From assembly GCF_010093595.1 (NCBI RefSeq), contig NW_022985454.1:1121739-1185738 (forward strand): DNA of 64,000 nt. The letters are read 5' to 3'. The notes below the pieces were generated by a model. That model was given only the letters and a program-made list of their open reading frames with translations, was not told where the DNA came from and did not search any database. The number at the start of each line of letters is the position of its first letter. Position 1 is the first letter of the stretch. Positions 32,118-45,295 of this stretch are shown here, piece by piece. Made by a program: the position numbers and the translations under genes. Origin of the DNA: Mytilinidion resinicola. Lineage: Eukaryota > Ascomycota > Dothideomycetes > Mytilinidiales > Mytilinidiaceae.

Positions 32118-33949
32118 ACAAGCGTCCTTAATTGCATAGAAAGTTATATAAAAGGCGAAATATTATTAAAATCTATAAAAGTCGTCTCTACTATTCCTAG
32201 GGCTAAATAAGTTAGTAGAAGTATAGCTAGCAAGATCTTAAGCTTATCGCCTATTGTTATCCTCTATTACCTTTTTCCTTTACTAAAGGAAAAGCCAATT
32301 CTAGAAAGGTTTAAAAAGAGTAGAATTAGCCTAAACTAACCTAAACCCGCCTAAATTTCCTTATTTTTAACTACTTTAATCTACTTTTAGTAAGTTAAAG
32401 TCTAAATAGCCTAAAATAGCCTATATTAACTTAGACAGGCCTAATATATCCGGAAAACTTTTTACTAAGTTTTAAAAGGCCTTACTTAAGTTTAGCTAGG
32501 CCTTTTATAATCCGTGCTAGCACTACTAGAATATAATTATTTTAGACGTCCTTAAAGGGTACTATCTAGTGCCTTATTTTTTTATTTTATAGAAATACGG
32601 CTATTACTTTAGTAATATAGGCAAGGCTTTCTAGTATATAGCCTGTTTGGGCGTATATAGTAATAAAAAGTATAATTATATTTAGGTAAGCCCTAAATAG
32701 CCTAAATAGGCCTAGAATAAGCTAATTAAACTTAAAGCTTCCTACTAAGGCCGGAAAAGCTATTACTGCAGTTATTAATCTTTTATTTAAAACTAATAGC
32801 GTAAATCTAGCTTATTTTAGTAATGTAAAGGCTAACGCGATTAATTTAACCACAAGTTTAATTTTTTTAGCCCTATTTACCTGCAAGTTTATCTATAAGC
32901 CTAAAATTAAGAAGTTTTAGAATAAGGCTATAGCGTTAGGCATAGCTATAGCTAATATAGCCCTATAAAATAAAATTCGCTTTATAATTACTAGGGCTAC
33001 AGCAAATATATTTAAGTGAGCCTAAAAAGGCCTAGAGTTACTTAAACCGCCCTAAATTCTACTAACTCTTGCTAATTTTAGTAGTTATAGCAGTTTATAA
33101 ATTAAGTTCTGCAGAAACTCTAAGACTTTACTCTATTTTAGGTACTCTAAGTTTTATAACACTAAAATAGTTGCTACCCTATATACTAAGGCTAAAAAGG
33201 GCCTATTTACGCCTAACTTAAAGTAGGACAGCGCTAACTTATTTTTCGCGAATAAAGAGCAACCTAGCATAGTAAATATTAGGCTGGATTAATTTAAATT
33301 AGGTGGAATTAGGCTAATCCTTTTTATAGCGCCGTTATACGGCCAGTACTTCGCGTAAATAGGCTACTAGTAATCTAATAGCTACTATTCTTATAAAACT
33401 TAACTAAATTTAAGCCGTAAATAACTTAACTTAGCTTAGCTTACTTAACTAGGCCTATACTAAGTAAAGTTTAGCTAAGGGTACCTAAAAGGCCTTAGCT
33501 AAAACTAAATTAGACTAGCTTAAGGCTCGCTTTACCTAAATAGACTAAATTACCCCTACTTTTACTACTTCTAGCTTTACTTAGTTAAATAGGAATAGAA
33601 CTAATATAGCTTAATTTTTTATAAGCCTATTTTAGTTATTTTTAGTCCTTTTAGGTTCCTTTAGGTGTGGCTAGTTTTTTTTAGGGTAGATAGGGCGTAA
33701 TTAGGCCTACGGGTATTATATTTAGGAGTTCTAGGTTAAAAATACCCCTCTACTAACTAGGTAAATAAATTTACCTTTATAAGTCCGCAATTGCGGTAGC
33801 TTAATCCTAAATTATTTAAATTAGTAAAAGCATGCCCTAATTTGCCCGTATTAGCCTAAATTAGGCCTAATTTAGCTAAATTAGCCGCTTTTTTTCCCTT
33901 ATACTTTTTGCTAATTATTAATATTTTAGTTAACTTACTTAGCTAAGGG
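32118..33949. other. Element IV internal region, unassigned
   Basis: Lies between the LTR and the chromodomain end of pol. Rich in recurring CTAAATTAG / CCTAAACTAG words and in tracts that look like introns (for example 32684-32738, 33016-33082). It may be another decayed element inserted here; I could not identify a protein. Confidence 0.35.
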
Positions 33950-36900
33950 CTTTCACTTTATAAAAATTAAGCTTTATTATAATATCTTGCGTTTCTAGGA
34001 GAATTTAGGTAGGATTATATTACTATTATATTTTCCTTTTTTTAGGAGGTTGTTTTTAATCGCGCCTAATTAAATTTTCTATAACTTGCGGGTTTTTTCC
34101 TAACTTAGTTTTTTTTGGGCTAAATTAGCTTAAAGTGCGCTTTTTAAACGCTTTTATAGCTAGAGTGCTAATATTTATCGCAGGCTTTTACATATTATTC
34201 TCTAATTTATACTTTTTCCACCTAATATAATAGAGCTAGTAGTCTTTATCTTATTATTTCTCTATAATATAATTTACCTTATAAATATTATCACCCTTTT
34301 AGCTAACTACTTTTATAGAAGCGGCTTAGCTTTTTTAAAACTTATTATCTAGCCTATATAGCTTTAAAAGGCTAACGTAGAAAATAGGATAAATTGCAAG
34401 TAACTAGAATAGGCCTAGTTTATAGGCTTGCGTCCTAATTTAGGCTAATATTATATATAGGCCGAAACATTTGTAATCTATTTTTTTTTTAGGTTATTTT
34501 ATACTAACGCGTATTAAGGTAAACCTTATTTCTAATCGTAAAATAGGCGTTATTTTAGGTTAGGTTACCCTTTTTATCCTTATTTAAGTACTATAGCTAG
34601 TATTCTCGGGCTTTTTAGAGGCTTTTAGTCGCCTTTACCTAAATTTAGGTTAATTATGCTATAATTTCCTCGGCTTTAGGTAAAATTCGCTTTTTTTAGC
34701 GTAATTTTCTCTTTTTAAGTTCCTTTTTAGGCTAAACGCCTAGACTTAAATTTATTCTATATACTAATTAAAATAGAGTAGCCCTAGTTACCTAGTATAT
34801 ACTATTATTATATGTAAACTCGGCTTATAGTAGTAATTAGGTTTAATTATTTTATTTATAATTAGAGTAGATCCGTAAGTACTATTTTAGCGTTTAGTTT
34901 TGCCTTTCTATCTATTTATCTAGTTCAGGGTAAAAGGCAGTTAAAAGTTTTCTTTATACCCTAAAAAAGTAATAAAAGGTGCTCTAGAAGTTAGAGGTAA
35001 ATAAAGTGCCCTGGTTTAATATAATAGACTCTAGGACGCCGTGTAGTTATATAACTTTTTAAAAAAAGACTTCGGCTAGGTTATTTACCTTTATATTAGC
35101 CCTAGTTAGAATATAATAGGCTATTTTCGTAAAACGGTCTATAATTATAAGGATACTATTATAGAACTAGCCCTAATAGGACCTTAGGGGCAGTTCTATA
35201 ATAAAGTTAAGTATAAGGTTTTTCTAAGGCCCTATTAAAATTAGGAGGAAAGTATAGACGCTAAATTACTTATATTTAGTTAATTTGCTTTACGCGCAGG
35301 CTTAGTAAGTAAAAATATAGTTCTTTATATTTAATAGTATCTTTAGCTAGTAGAATTAGCGCTATAGTAGCTGTAGTATTTTTTTTTATAATAAAATATT
35401 TTACTAGTAGGTTATTATAGCTTAATTTCATTACTATTAAATAGACCCTATTAGGAATATAGACTTTACCCTTATAAAGTAAAAATCCGTTTAATTTTAA
35501 CTATTAGCTAGCCTACTTAGGGCGTTCTATTATAGGTGCGCCTATTACTATTACTATATATCGTATATAGGCATCTCCTAGGTAAGCTTCTAGAATTTAG
35601 TTATTAAGCGGCTTTTTTTCGCTATTTTTAGCCGTTCTGCCTATTAGTAGGGGGTAAGTTTTAGGGTATAAGTTTAACTTAGCGCTAATAGCGTTAACTT
35701 ACTATATTTTAGCTAAACTAGGCTAATTTAGGTTAATTTAGGCTAAAAACTAGGAAAAAATTCCGTTATTAGCGCTATTAGACCCTTTTAGTTTAGTATT
35801 TTCGGGATTTTCGTAATTAGGCCGTTTTAAAAGCCTATTTGCGGAATTTTCGGTTTCTTTACAGTAAATAATATGGAAATTAAATAGTGCAAGCTATTCC
35901 GCCTAGCAGACCTACCTTTTAGTTAAAACCTTAATTAATATAAACTAGCAGAAGTTATTATAGTCTAAATAAAGCTTAATTTAGTATTAGGCCCCCTTAA
36001 GGTAGTAACGCTAGGCCTTAAATAAGGCTATAATTGCTAGTATTTTACTATTATGCGTATTGTAGTTTCTTTTAGTAAAAGTTATCTTGCGTAAAAAAAA
36101 AAGTAACTAGCTTTTAAACTATGCGTTTTATGTTATTAGGGGCTTATTAGCTTAAAATTACTAATATAGTAAACTTTAACGCGTTAGTTTCCAGCTAAAT
36201 AGGCTTTTTTAACCTAAAATAGGTTAAATTATTCCTAATAGAAAGGATTACTTTAATTCCTTAAAGGCTGCAATAGCCTTAGGTTTAATAACTATAGAAA
36301 TTAACTTTTTCTAGCGCTATTTCTATCCGCTAGAGGCAGTACCTACCCACTTTTCTATTAGCTTATTTAAGGGTGCTGTAATTTAGGAAAAGCCCTTAAT
36401 AAATTGCTAATAATAGTTCGCGAAGCCGATAAATATACGAATATTACAAATATAGGTCGGTTCCGGCCAGTTTTAGACCGTTTTAACCCGTTCTAACTCT
36501 ATTATAATACCTTTTAGCGTTACTATATAGCCTAGAAACCTAATGCAATTCTTATAGAACTTATACTTAAAAAGCTTAGTATATAGCTTATACTGCCTTA
36601 GTTTAAATAAGACTAGGTTAACGTGCTTAATATATTTTTCTTCCAACTTAAAATAGATTAATATATTATTAAGGTATATAATACAACAAATATTAAGTAA
36701 ATTAAATAATACTAAGTTAATATAGCTTTAAAAGACCGCTAGAGCGTTAGTAAGGCTAAAAGAAACTATAGTATAGTTAAAATGGCCGTATTTAGTTTAA
36801 AACGCCGTTTTTTACTTATCTTTAGCCTTAATCCGAATTTAATAGTACGCATCGCGTAAATTTAGTTTAAAGAAAATTATTGCCCGCCTAAAGCGGTCTA

Positions 36901-37122
36901 AACTTTTTTAAATTAGTGTAAGGGGGTGCCAATTCTTAATTATAATAGCGTTAAGTCCCCTATAATTTACGCAGAGCTATAGCCCTCTATTCTTTTTCTT
37001 TATAAATAAAATAGGTACGCCTGCAGGCGACGTAAATAGTCTAATTTAGCCTTATCTAAGGTACTTCTAAATATATTTCTAGAGTATCTCTATTTTAGTG
37101 CCTAAAATGTTATATTATATAA
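33950..37122 (-). pseudogene. Element IV pol remnant (RT, RNase H, integrase, chromodomain)
   Basis: On minus: 'GVPILFVKKKNRGL' and 'CVNYRGLNAIIIKN' near 37000-36930, 'FFKLNLRDAYY' near 36860, 'KYGHFNY' near 36790, catalytic box as YLNN near 36670, RNase H 'NYNTHNSKILAIIALF' near 36040-36100. Integrase lies toward 34300. The frame ends at 37122 where element III begins. Confidence 0.75.
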
Positions 37123-37609
37123 CGTTTTGTCCTATCTTATATATATTTAAGTCTAAAACTATAATTACTTATTATATAAAGTAGCGTAAATCGTTAAGGG
37201 ATTTGTCTAATTATAAAGTTAATAGTAAAGTTAAAAGGTAAAGAGTAAAGACGAAGTTACTCTTTAATAGTATAAGTACTAAAAAATCTTAAGATAAATA
37301 CAAACTATTTAAGAAGGTAAAAACCGTGTTTTAAGTATAAAACTAGCTTCTAAGAAATTTATTGGATTATTTTAAATTACGCTAGATCTTGCTTAGATCT
37401 ATTATAACTTTTTATAATTTTACTTTTTAGATCGCGTTAGATTGTCCTCTAATTTATTATAGTTCTTTATAATTTATTATATAACTTTTATTTCGTAATA
37501 TTCGTTCCACTATACTACCTTATTTTATAGAATCTTTAGTATTTAGATCTGCCTAAAATACTTATTCTTAAGGTTTAGCGGTGTCTCCTTCTAGGCTGTA
37601 CTTATAATA
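37123..37609 (-). repeat. 3' LTR of element III
   Basis: 487 bp, collinear with 48930-49416; carries CCTAAGGTTTAGCGGTGTC-type blocks also found in LTR fragments at 13048, 49417 and 57348. Confidence 0.88.
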
Positions 37610-38399
37610 CTATTTCCTCCCTTTAAACTTATTAATTTAATAATTGTGCTAGGGTAAGTTTCCCTTAAATAAATAGCCGGCGATGCCCCGCTTATAGGTT
37701 TTATATTATTACTATATTGTCCTTCTTCTATTATACTAACTAAAGTTAAATAATATTTAATTCTAAGTTTTTGCATCGCGTTTTTAGGGATTTTTATGCC
37801 TTCCTATTCCTTTTATTAAAACTATAGTCTTAATTATAAGGTGCTTTTAGCGGCGTTAGGCCGTTATAAAAAATGTATATATTGCGGTTACGCTTACTAC
37901 AATGTTAGTAGTATTTTTGCGGCTAACTATAGGTATTTAAAACTCTATTTCTTTTAGTTTCCTAATTCTTTTAGTTACTTATATAAATGCTGCGCGTGCT
38001 AAACTTTATATAAATAAGTAGGCGGCTTATAAAGCTTATTAGGCGGCTATTTATACCCTTACTATAATAACGTCTTATTTTGCGACGTTTAACTCTAAAA
38101 TTAAGTGTTTTAAAAAATAAGAGGAGCTTTTAAATTATTATAAGGGTAACTTACTTTATTTAGGGTTCTAAACCTTAAAGGAGCTTAAATAAGAAAATTG
38201 CAAAAAGGCTAATTAAAAAAAACGAGAACTTGTTAAATATAAGGCTATTTTGCTATTAAACTTCACGTTTTTTTTTACCTTTATAATTTTAGGTAATTCG
38301 CTTAATTTTTTTTAGTCTAACGGGTACGCTATTGCCGTTATTTTAGGTTATTTTAGGTTCTATTAATAAAATCTTAGAAGTAACTTTTAGCAATTTATT

Positions 38400-38821
38400 A
38401 AATTTTTAGCCGGTTCCTATAAATTTTTTGTAGTATAGTATTCTTTTTATTTAATTAGGTACTTAATTTGCTGATCCTTAATTCTAAAATCTAGGATTTT
38501 TTTCACTTCGTACTTATTATTATTTTTTACTATAGCTTTTTTATTTAGCCTAGTGTTCTTAGGTACGGGTTCTAATAAAAATACGTAAAATACTAAGTAT
38601 ATTTTTATTATTAGCAGTAGTTTTAGCTTATAGTTTACTTTACTAATAACGGTATTAATTTCGAATAGTTTAATTTTAACTTAGTTTAGTTTACTACTTA
38701 GTCGTTTTATTTTAATGTTTTTTCTAAGTAGGTAGACTTTATCCCCCCTTTTTAAGGTAGGTGGCACGCTTCTATACTTATTATAGTACCTAGCTAATTT
38801 TAGCGCTAAAAATTAAATATC
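38400..38821 (-). pseudogene. Element III integrase C-terminal part
   Basis: Reads 'PPTLKRGDKVYLLRKNIKT' near 38700-38760, the usual segment after the integrase core. Interrupted upstream by the MULE at 38831. Confidence 0.65.
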
Positions 38822-38930
38822 TATTGCTAAGGGCGCTGCTAAATGTACACCCTATATTTACTCGGTGTACACCCCTTTTCTACTCCGTATACACCCTTCT
38901 TACGTCTGATCTTCTAATTGGTCCGGAGGA

Positions 38931-41465
38931 GTGCTCCGGGGCCTCCGATTCGCTCGCTTACGTTTCTTACTAATTCCAAATACTCTCTCTAAGTGCGGCG
39001 TGGCTATAAAGCATTATATCCTAATCCTTAACTTCCTTAATACACTTACTATAGCCCTTAAACCACCACCGCTACAGTCCTACTGTACGCTAGATAAAGC
39101 CGAGGAAGTGCTTAGAAAGTATATAAAGGCGCAGGGCTACGGGCTTATTAAGTTCCGTTTAAAACCAGACAGAAAGACGAAGGAAATAAGGAAAATATAG
39201 TACTAATACTGCTTTAGAGGTACTAGAGAGTCTTATACACGCGTGCGCAGTACGTCTACTAATAAAGTAGACTGTAAGATAAGCGGTACGCTTACTTAGC
39301 AGCCTCCTAGAGTTAATAGCTTACGTGTTTAGCTATAGGAGACGGTAGAGGAAGCTTATAACAATTATAACACTATACTTAAACCTACAGCAGCCGCCTG
39401 TAATAGGAAGCGCTCGGTATCTATAAATACCCTTATTTAAATAGATATATTAAGCGGAATAAAGCCTAATAAGATGTATATAAAGCTGTTAAAGAAAGGG
39501 GTTACTATTACGGCGCACGATATTACTAATAAGCGCACCCGGTATAGGAACAAGCTTCTCGGCGGCCTTACGCCTATCTAGGCGCTCCTCTATACGTTAG
39601 AAACCTCTATATTCCTAGCACCTAACGGCCGTAATAGGAAGTATATATATAACTTTATAAAAGATAAGTAGAACTGAATTAAACACCTCTTCTTTGCCTA
39701 TCCGGATTCTATTAAGATCCTACGGGCTAATCACGACGTTATTCTATTGGATTACACCTATAAAACTAATAGATTTAGTATACCCTTCCTGTATATTACC
39801 GGCGTCACGTGTACTAGCAACAACTTTAAAATTGCCTATTATTTCCTGCTAAAAGAAAAGGAGGCGAACTATAACTAGGTAGTACTGCAGCTCTTCGAGC
39901 TCTTTAAGCGCTATTCTCTTATTCCACGCGTTTTCTTAACGGATAAAGAATAAGCTCTAAGGAACACACTATATTAATAATAGCCTACGGTCGCGCGCCT
40001 TTTCTATGTATAGTATATTAAAAAAAATATTGTTACTAAACTAGCTAAAGTGTATAAAAAGGAACCTATATACGCTGCAGGTAGCGCACTACCTGCGCTT
40101 ATATTAGATAAAAAGAAGGAAGCTATTTAGAAGAAGGAACAGGAGAAAAAGGGGCAGTTCCTTACCCGTTGGACCGCTATAATAAAGCTGGAAGTTATAG
40201 CTTAATTTAATAAGGCTTAGAAGAAGCTACTTAATAACTATAAGGAGCGCCCTAACCTGGTAATATATATAGAGAATAAGTAGTGGCTATATAGGTGGAA
40301 TTAGGCCACCTGCTACACCTGTAAGGTGCGGCACTTTAGTACTATATAAGTAATTTTTCTTAATACTAAGATATCTAAATTTAATGCCTAAACTTTGCAC
40401 AGGGTCTATATATATACTAAATAGGCAGCGCTAAAGAGGACAAGAGTATAGCTTAAAGAATAACTAAGAAATAAGGAAGTAGCAGAAATATATAATGCTG
40501 ATTTGATTTTTTACAGAGTTATATCGCGAAATAAGGGCTTGCACGGCCTACTTAAGGGCTTTCTTTAGGTGTTAACTAGCTATCTATTTAATATTCTCCT
40601 TAATATACAGAACTTTATCCTTAACTCCAGGTCTAAGTTTAAAGATAAAATAGCTAGATATTACGCCTATACTCCGCATAATGTTAAAGAACCCGAATTC
40701 CGTAACCTATATTAAAAGGTAACGCCGCAGGCGCTTATTCTCCTTAAGAAGCAGCTCTAAAAGGCTAAATTAAATAAATATAACCTACTTAATTATACTT
40801 AAATATTTAAGTCTATCTATAGTATTCTGTGTGCGCATAAACTGTATAATCCTCTATACTAAGCGCTTGCAAATCGGCTAGATCCGGTGCTCTATATACA
40901 ACCGGAAGAGATAGATTACTATTAGTAGTTTGTTCGGCCAGGAGGATATTAGCTAGCTATTCCTTTTAGGCCTTTTAAGAATATAGAGGATCCTGCTATT
41001 ATTAAGCGCCGGCGCGGCCGGCCTACTATTGCAAGGAGAGGCTATTATACGTACAATAATACGCAGCAAGAGCTATTAAGATTTAAGATTACTATAGGCA
41101 CAGGTGCGGCAGCTAGACCTACAGGTATACCTACAGGACGCACGCCGATAGTTCCACCGCCAGGACCGCCTATTTTTGTAGCCCCCCGTCCAGCTCCTAT
41201 TACTTAGAGTGCTCCTTAGTCGGCCGCTACACTAGCTATCACGGAATTTAACAATTTATTTACTAATCCGCCCGAGTTTAAGCATGCAGTAATACCTAGG
41301 CCCCCCCCTACTGCCGCACCTATGCCTGCACCTACTACTACATCTACTGCTGCACCTAAAAAGCGTGGCCGGCCGCCTAGTGCAAAGGATAAGGCATCTA
41401 GGAAAAAGGCAGCACCACGGAAAGGGGCTGCGCAGCGTTATAATAGCGCTTATCCTAAGCCTTAG
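38931..41465 (+). pseudogene. MULE transposase, copy A
   Basis: A single intron-free frame of 844 codons from ATG 38931 to TAG 41463, interrupted only by CpA/TG-derived stops. Catalytic region: 'NHDVILLDYTYKTNRF' (first Asp) and 'VFLTDKE' (second Asp), with 'CYTCKVRHFS' further on. The C-terminal part is Pro/Ala-rich with AT-hook-like 'KKRGRPPSAKDKA' and 'RRRGRPTIARRG'. This fits the MULE/Hop group of fungal transposases. The copy B frame has identical length (2535 nt). The first 89 codons are still open in both copies. Confidence 0.85.
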
Positions 41466-41769
41466 CTAGCTCCTTAGCCTTAGCTAGCTCCTTAGCCTTA
41501 GGCAGCGCCAGCGCTGCTTCCTTATAAGGAGCTCTAATATTAGATAGCATTATACGAGCAGTATATAGAGGGGTTAATAGATTAGGATAGCTAGGAAGGC
41601 GCGGCGGCAATATAGGGGGGCTAGGTTTAATACAGAGAGGCCGTAATAAGGTAAGGATTTAACTGTTTTAGCATACTTATAGGCATATAGGCACGTAGGT
41701 AGTAATATAACGGCCTATATACACTGTAGGAAACGGGAAGTATATATAGTAAAACGGGTATACTGCACA

Positions 41770-41870
41770 GCCTTGCTATAAGTAGCCTTATATACGGCCT
41801 TACGTACGGCCTTACGTACGGCCTTACGTACGGCCTCACGTAAGGCCTTATATATAGCTGGCCTATATAT
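41770..41870. repeat. 12-bp GGCCTTACGTAC array inside MULE A
   Basis: Five to six units of a self-complementary-like 12-mer lie between the transposase stop and the right TIR. The matching array in copy B is at about 59355-59450. Confidence 0.8.
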
Positions 41871-42085
41871 ATAGCCTTACGGAAACGGTAAGAATATACA
41901 ATAAAATAGTGAGGCTGTACAGCCTTCCTATTTTATATAAATGCGCGTAAGAATTAAGCGCCGGAGCTTCCTCCGAGCCCTCCGGACTAATTAGAAGATT
42001 AGACGTAAAAAGGGTGTATACGGAGTAGAAAAGGGGTGTACACCGAGTAAATATAGGGTGTACATTTAGCAGCGCCTATTGCTAA

Positions 42086-43830
42086 TTACTTTTGCAATTT
42101 TTTAATATTTTTAACTAAAAGTATAGCTATCTAAGCCTTTACTGTGTCCTTTTACGGTTTTTAGTATACTTTTAGCTTAAATCCGTAATTTATAAAGAAT
42201 AGCAATACTTTTATTATTTTCGTAGATGCACTATTATAGGCGAACTATGCTATTAAAAGTAACTTTACCTAATTATCTTGCCTATAGTTAATATAGCATT
42301 ATAGGTACTACTCTAAAGTTTAATTTAGTCTTTCTATTTATTTATTTATTTGCAAGTAAAATACTGTAAATAACTTAAACTTAGTGCTTAGTTATACTAT
42401 TAGGGTTTACTAAAATTTTAATATAAACAGCTTATTACGGTTTAATATAATTTCTTTTAGCAATTTATAGTTACTTATAACTATTCTTAGGAAAGCGTAG
42501 GCCAGATCTTCTACTATTAATGCTTTTTAGTATAGTATAAAGTATCTATACTTAGTTAATTTATTCGTAATTACTAGTATAGCGTCGTACTTCGTTTCTA
42601 TTATAGGTTTTATAAATTTTAGTAGTTTAATAATAAAATCCCACGCTATTAATTCCTATGCCCTTTCTAGTATTAACGGGCTTTTTATTAATTTGTATAG
42701 CGCGTGTTTTGCTAACTTATTTTTTGCGCATTTGTATTTTGCGATTATCTTTTTTACTATCTTCCTTATTTTAGAAAAGTAGAAGTTCCTAGTTAAATAT
42801 TTTAAGGTCTTTCTAGTTTCTTAATAACTATGCGCTAGTACGCTATAAAATTCCGTTATAAGCTCTGTTTTTAGCTTTATAGGTATATATACTAGTCCCT
42901 TAAAGTAGTATATTCCGCTATAAACTTATATAGTAGCCTGGTTTCTTAAATTTAGGTCTAAAGTTGTTGTATTATAATGCACTTTTTTATACTATAGGTC
43001 GCTTTTCTGCGCTTTTTTAATTTGGTTATCCTACTCTATATCTAGGTTTACCCTATATATAGTTGCTACCTATATATAGTTAAATTTAAGGTATTTTAGA
43101 GTGTTTTCTTAAAGTATAGCAGGGGTCTCTTTAGAGCTACCCTTTATATAATTTAGTTTTTTGCTTAAAGTATTAGCTTAGGCATTCTTTATACCTTTTT
43201 TATAGGTTATCTTAAAGTTATAGAATTCTAATAGTTCTAACCATTTTATTTATTAGCGATTTAACTTCTTTATAGTAGTATAATACGCTAAATTCTTGTA
43301 ATTTATATATACTTATATTATGTGTTTTACTTCTTTAAGGTAAACTCTCTACTATTTAAAAGCTTTTACTATAGCTAGTAGTTTTTTATTATAAACGTTA
43401 TAGTTTAATTTCGCTAGGCTTAGCTTTCTTAAGTAAAATACTATTAGGTATAGCTTTCTTTTACTATTAGGTTAGTTTATTATAGCGTCTACTACTTTAT
43501 CTAATACGTCTATTTTTATAGTAATAGGCCTTTTTAGGTTAAATATCGCTAATACTAGTTTTAAGGAGAATTTCTTTTTTAGGTTATTAAACACCTTTTA
43601 GGCCCCTTTAGTTTATGCGAACTTAATATCCTTTTATATTATTCTAGTAAGTGGTTTAGCTATTTTTAAGTAACCCTTAATAAACTGTTAATAGTAATTC
43701 GTAAAGCCTAGAAAAAATTATAACTTCTTTATATTTTTTAGTGCTGGCTATTTTAATATTAAACTTATTTTGCCTGTTTCTATTTCTATATATTTTGGGC
43801 TAATAATATATTCTAGAAATTTGGTTACTT
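42086..43830 (-). pseudogene. Element III integrase, RNase H and end of RT
   Basis: On minus: RT end 'VTKFLEYIISPKYIEIETGK' and 'FFLGFTNYY' near 43830-43650, RNase H to about 43140 with the end motif 'ANTLSKKLNYIKGS', then integrase zinc and core regions to 42086. Confidence 0.72.
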
Positions 43831-43842
43831 ATACTATAAATT

Positions 43843-45283
43843 TAAGGAACACCAAAATCGTGATTCGACCCGTATTATCGTACGGGCGTTCCTTTCCGTC
43901 TCGTTCGAACCGCAAGGCCCGTACGAGAGTGAGAATCACGTTTATTACTGGTGCAGCGGCGTTGCGTTGTAGCTAGAGGTCGTCTTTAGAAACGTCGTCC
44001 TTAACGCCGCCAGAATAGCAGAGTTTTCACGGGTTTTAGCAGCTTACTACTACTAAACTTAATATCTATAGACAACAGGAAAACAAATAGAGGGTTATCG
44101 TCTATAACTATCCGATATCCTATTACCTAGGATACCAACCTAGGGCCACACCCAGTGCCTGCATCTGCTGGCAAAGCGATAGGTCTTTATTTTAATAGGA
44201 TAATAGAACACCTCTATACCGGCCACGTTGGAAGCCCTTATATCTGCAACCCGATAATACCGGAACTAGAAGAACTAGGGAAGTAAGAGCAAGAATAGTG
44301 GCGGTTTAGTTAGTAGACAATAAAGGGCAATAGCTGCGCGGCGTTAAGTTATTATAGTAACCTTTTATCTGCAAAACACGGTCGGCCTGTTGTTATAAAA
44401 GCGTTACAGGTAATACGAAGGGGCTGCCAGTGCCCGGGCTGGCGGCTGTAGGGCGTGGTATATAATAGCAGCGATAGTCAGCTCCAGGCCTTTACGGATG
44501 CCTGGTGGACTTATAATAGGCGCTGGTGGAATAGGAAGTATATAGAGTATGCATGTATTCTTCCTATTTTAGTTCTTTTATACACGGCTATATAAGCTCC
44601 GGCTTATACAGTGCCTCTATATAGCGAGGATATAGTAGGGAGTATATATGCATACTTTCTATTTTACACGGCTGCGTGGGCTAGGCCTATACAGCACCTC
44701 TGCAGAACGGGAAGTATATATATTCTTTACAGCCTTCCTATTTTACTAGCGGCTATTATATAGGGAGGAGAATTAACACCTCGCTGGTAACACTGTCTAT
44801 ATAGCCCGAAAGAACGGATATGCGTGTCGGTCTATTAAAAGGCAGAGGTAAGCTGCAAGATAGGCTTAAGGAGCAAATCAGGTATATACAGGCGGGAGAT
44901 AGTTTAATCTGGGCCGGACACCGTAGAAGCACTCCGTGTAGAAAACTGTAGCAAGGAAGCTAGGCAGGTAGCTTTATATTTGCAACTTGCTATATATTTA
45001 GCTAGCTAGATATAATATGCCTGGACTGCAAAACCCGGACAGATTTAGGAAAACGCATTATAATAGCTTATTCTGTAGTGGACTTAATAGATCTACCACG
45101 TGTTCCTAACAGCTATATAATAATAAAAAGAGCGCTTAGCGCTATATACTGCAAAGGACGGGGTTTTTATTCGAACGCTGCATGGCAGCAAACGGTTTCT
45201 CCTTATAAACTAGCCTAGATAGAACAGCTGTATAGACCCTAACGGGAGCTACACCAGCGTAATAGAATTTAATAATAATAATA
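43843..45283 (+). mobile_element. Non-coding insertion with a LINE-type 3' tail
   Basis: 1441 bp flanked by 12-bp direct repeats ATACTATAAATT (43831-43842, 45284-45295). Its last ~250 bp (45031-45283) match the 3' end of the LINE at the window start, including the TAA repeat tail, but the upstream 1.2 kb has no ORF2 and no match there. The 5' end holds a GC-rich hairpin (stems CGTGATTC/GAATCACG and CGTACGGGC/GCCCGTACG, 43859-43940). It splits the element III RT between 'KCEFIV' and 'VTKFLEY'. Best guess: a non-autonomous element mobilised by LINE machinery, or an internally deleted LINE. Confidence 0.68.
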
Positions 45284-45295
45284 ATACTATAAATT

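Larger units (their letters stand above)
38831..42076 (+). mobile_element. Mutator-like element (MULE), copy A
   Basis: 3246 bp with ~100-bp terminal inverted repeats beginning G(G)GCGCTGCTAAATGTACAC, and perfect 9-bp TSDs TATTGCTAA (38822-38830, 42077-42085). A 9-bp duplication is the hallmark of Mutator-superfamily elements. Each TIR holds three related ACACCC blocks. It is inserted in the integrase of element III and is clearly less RIP-mutated than its host. Confidence 0.92.

Noticed and set aside
37591..37776. 61-codon minus frame at the left LTR of element III
   Set aside because: It spans the polypurine tract and LTR edge, so it is not a gene.
41627..41839. Frames with repeated 'YVRPYVRP'
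   Set aside because: Produced by the 12-bp array of the MULE; also seen at 59325-59597 on the opposite strand of copy B.
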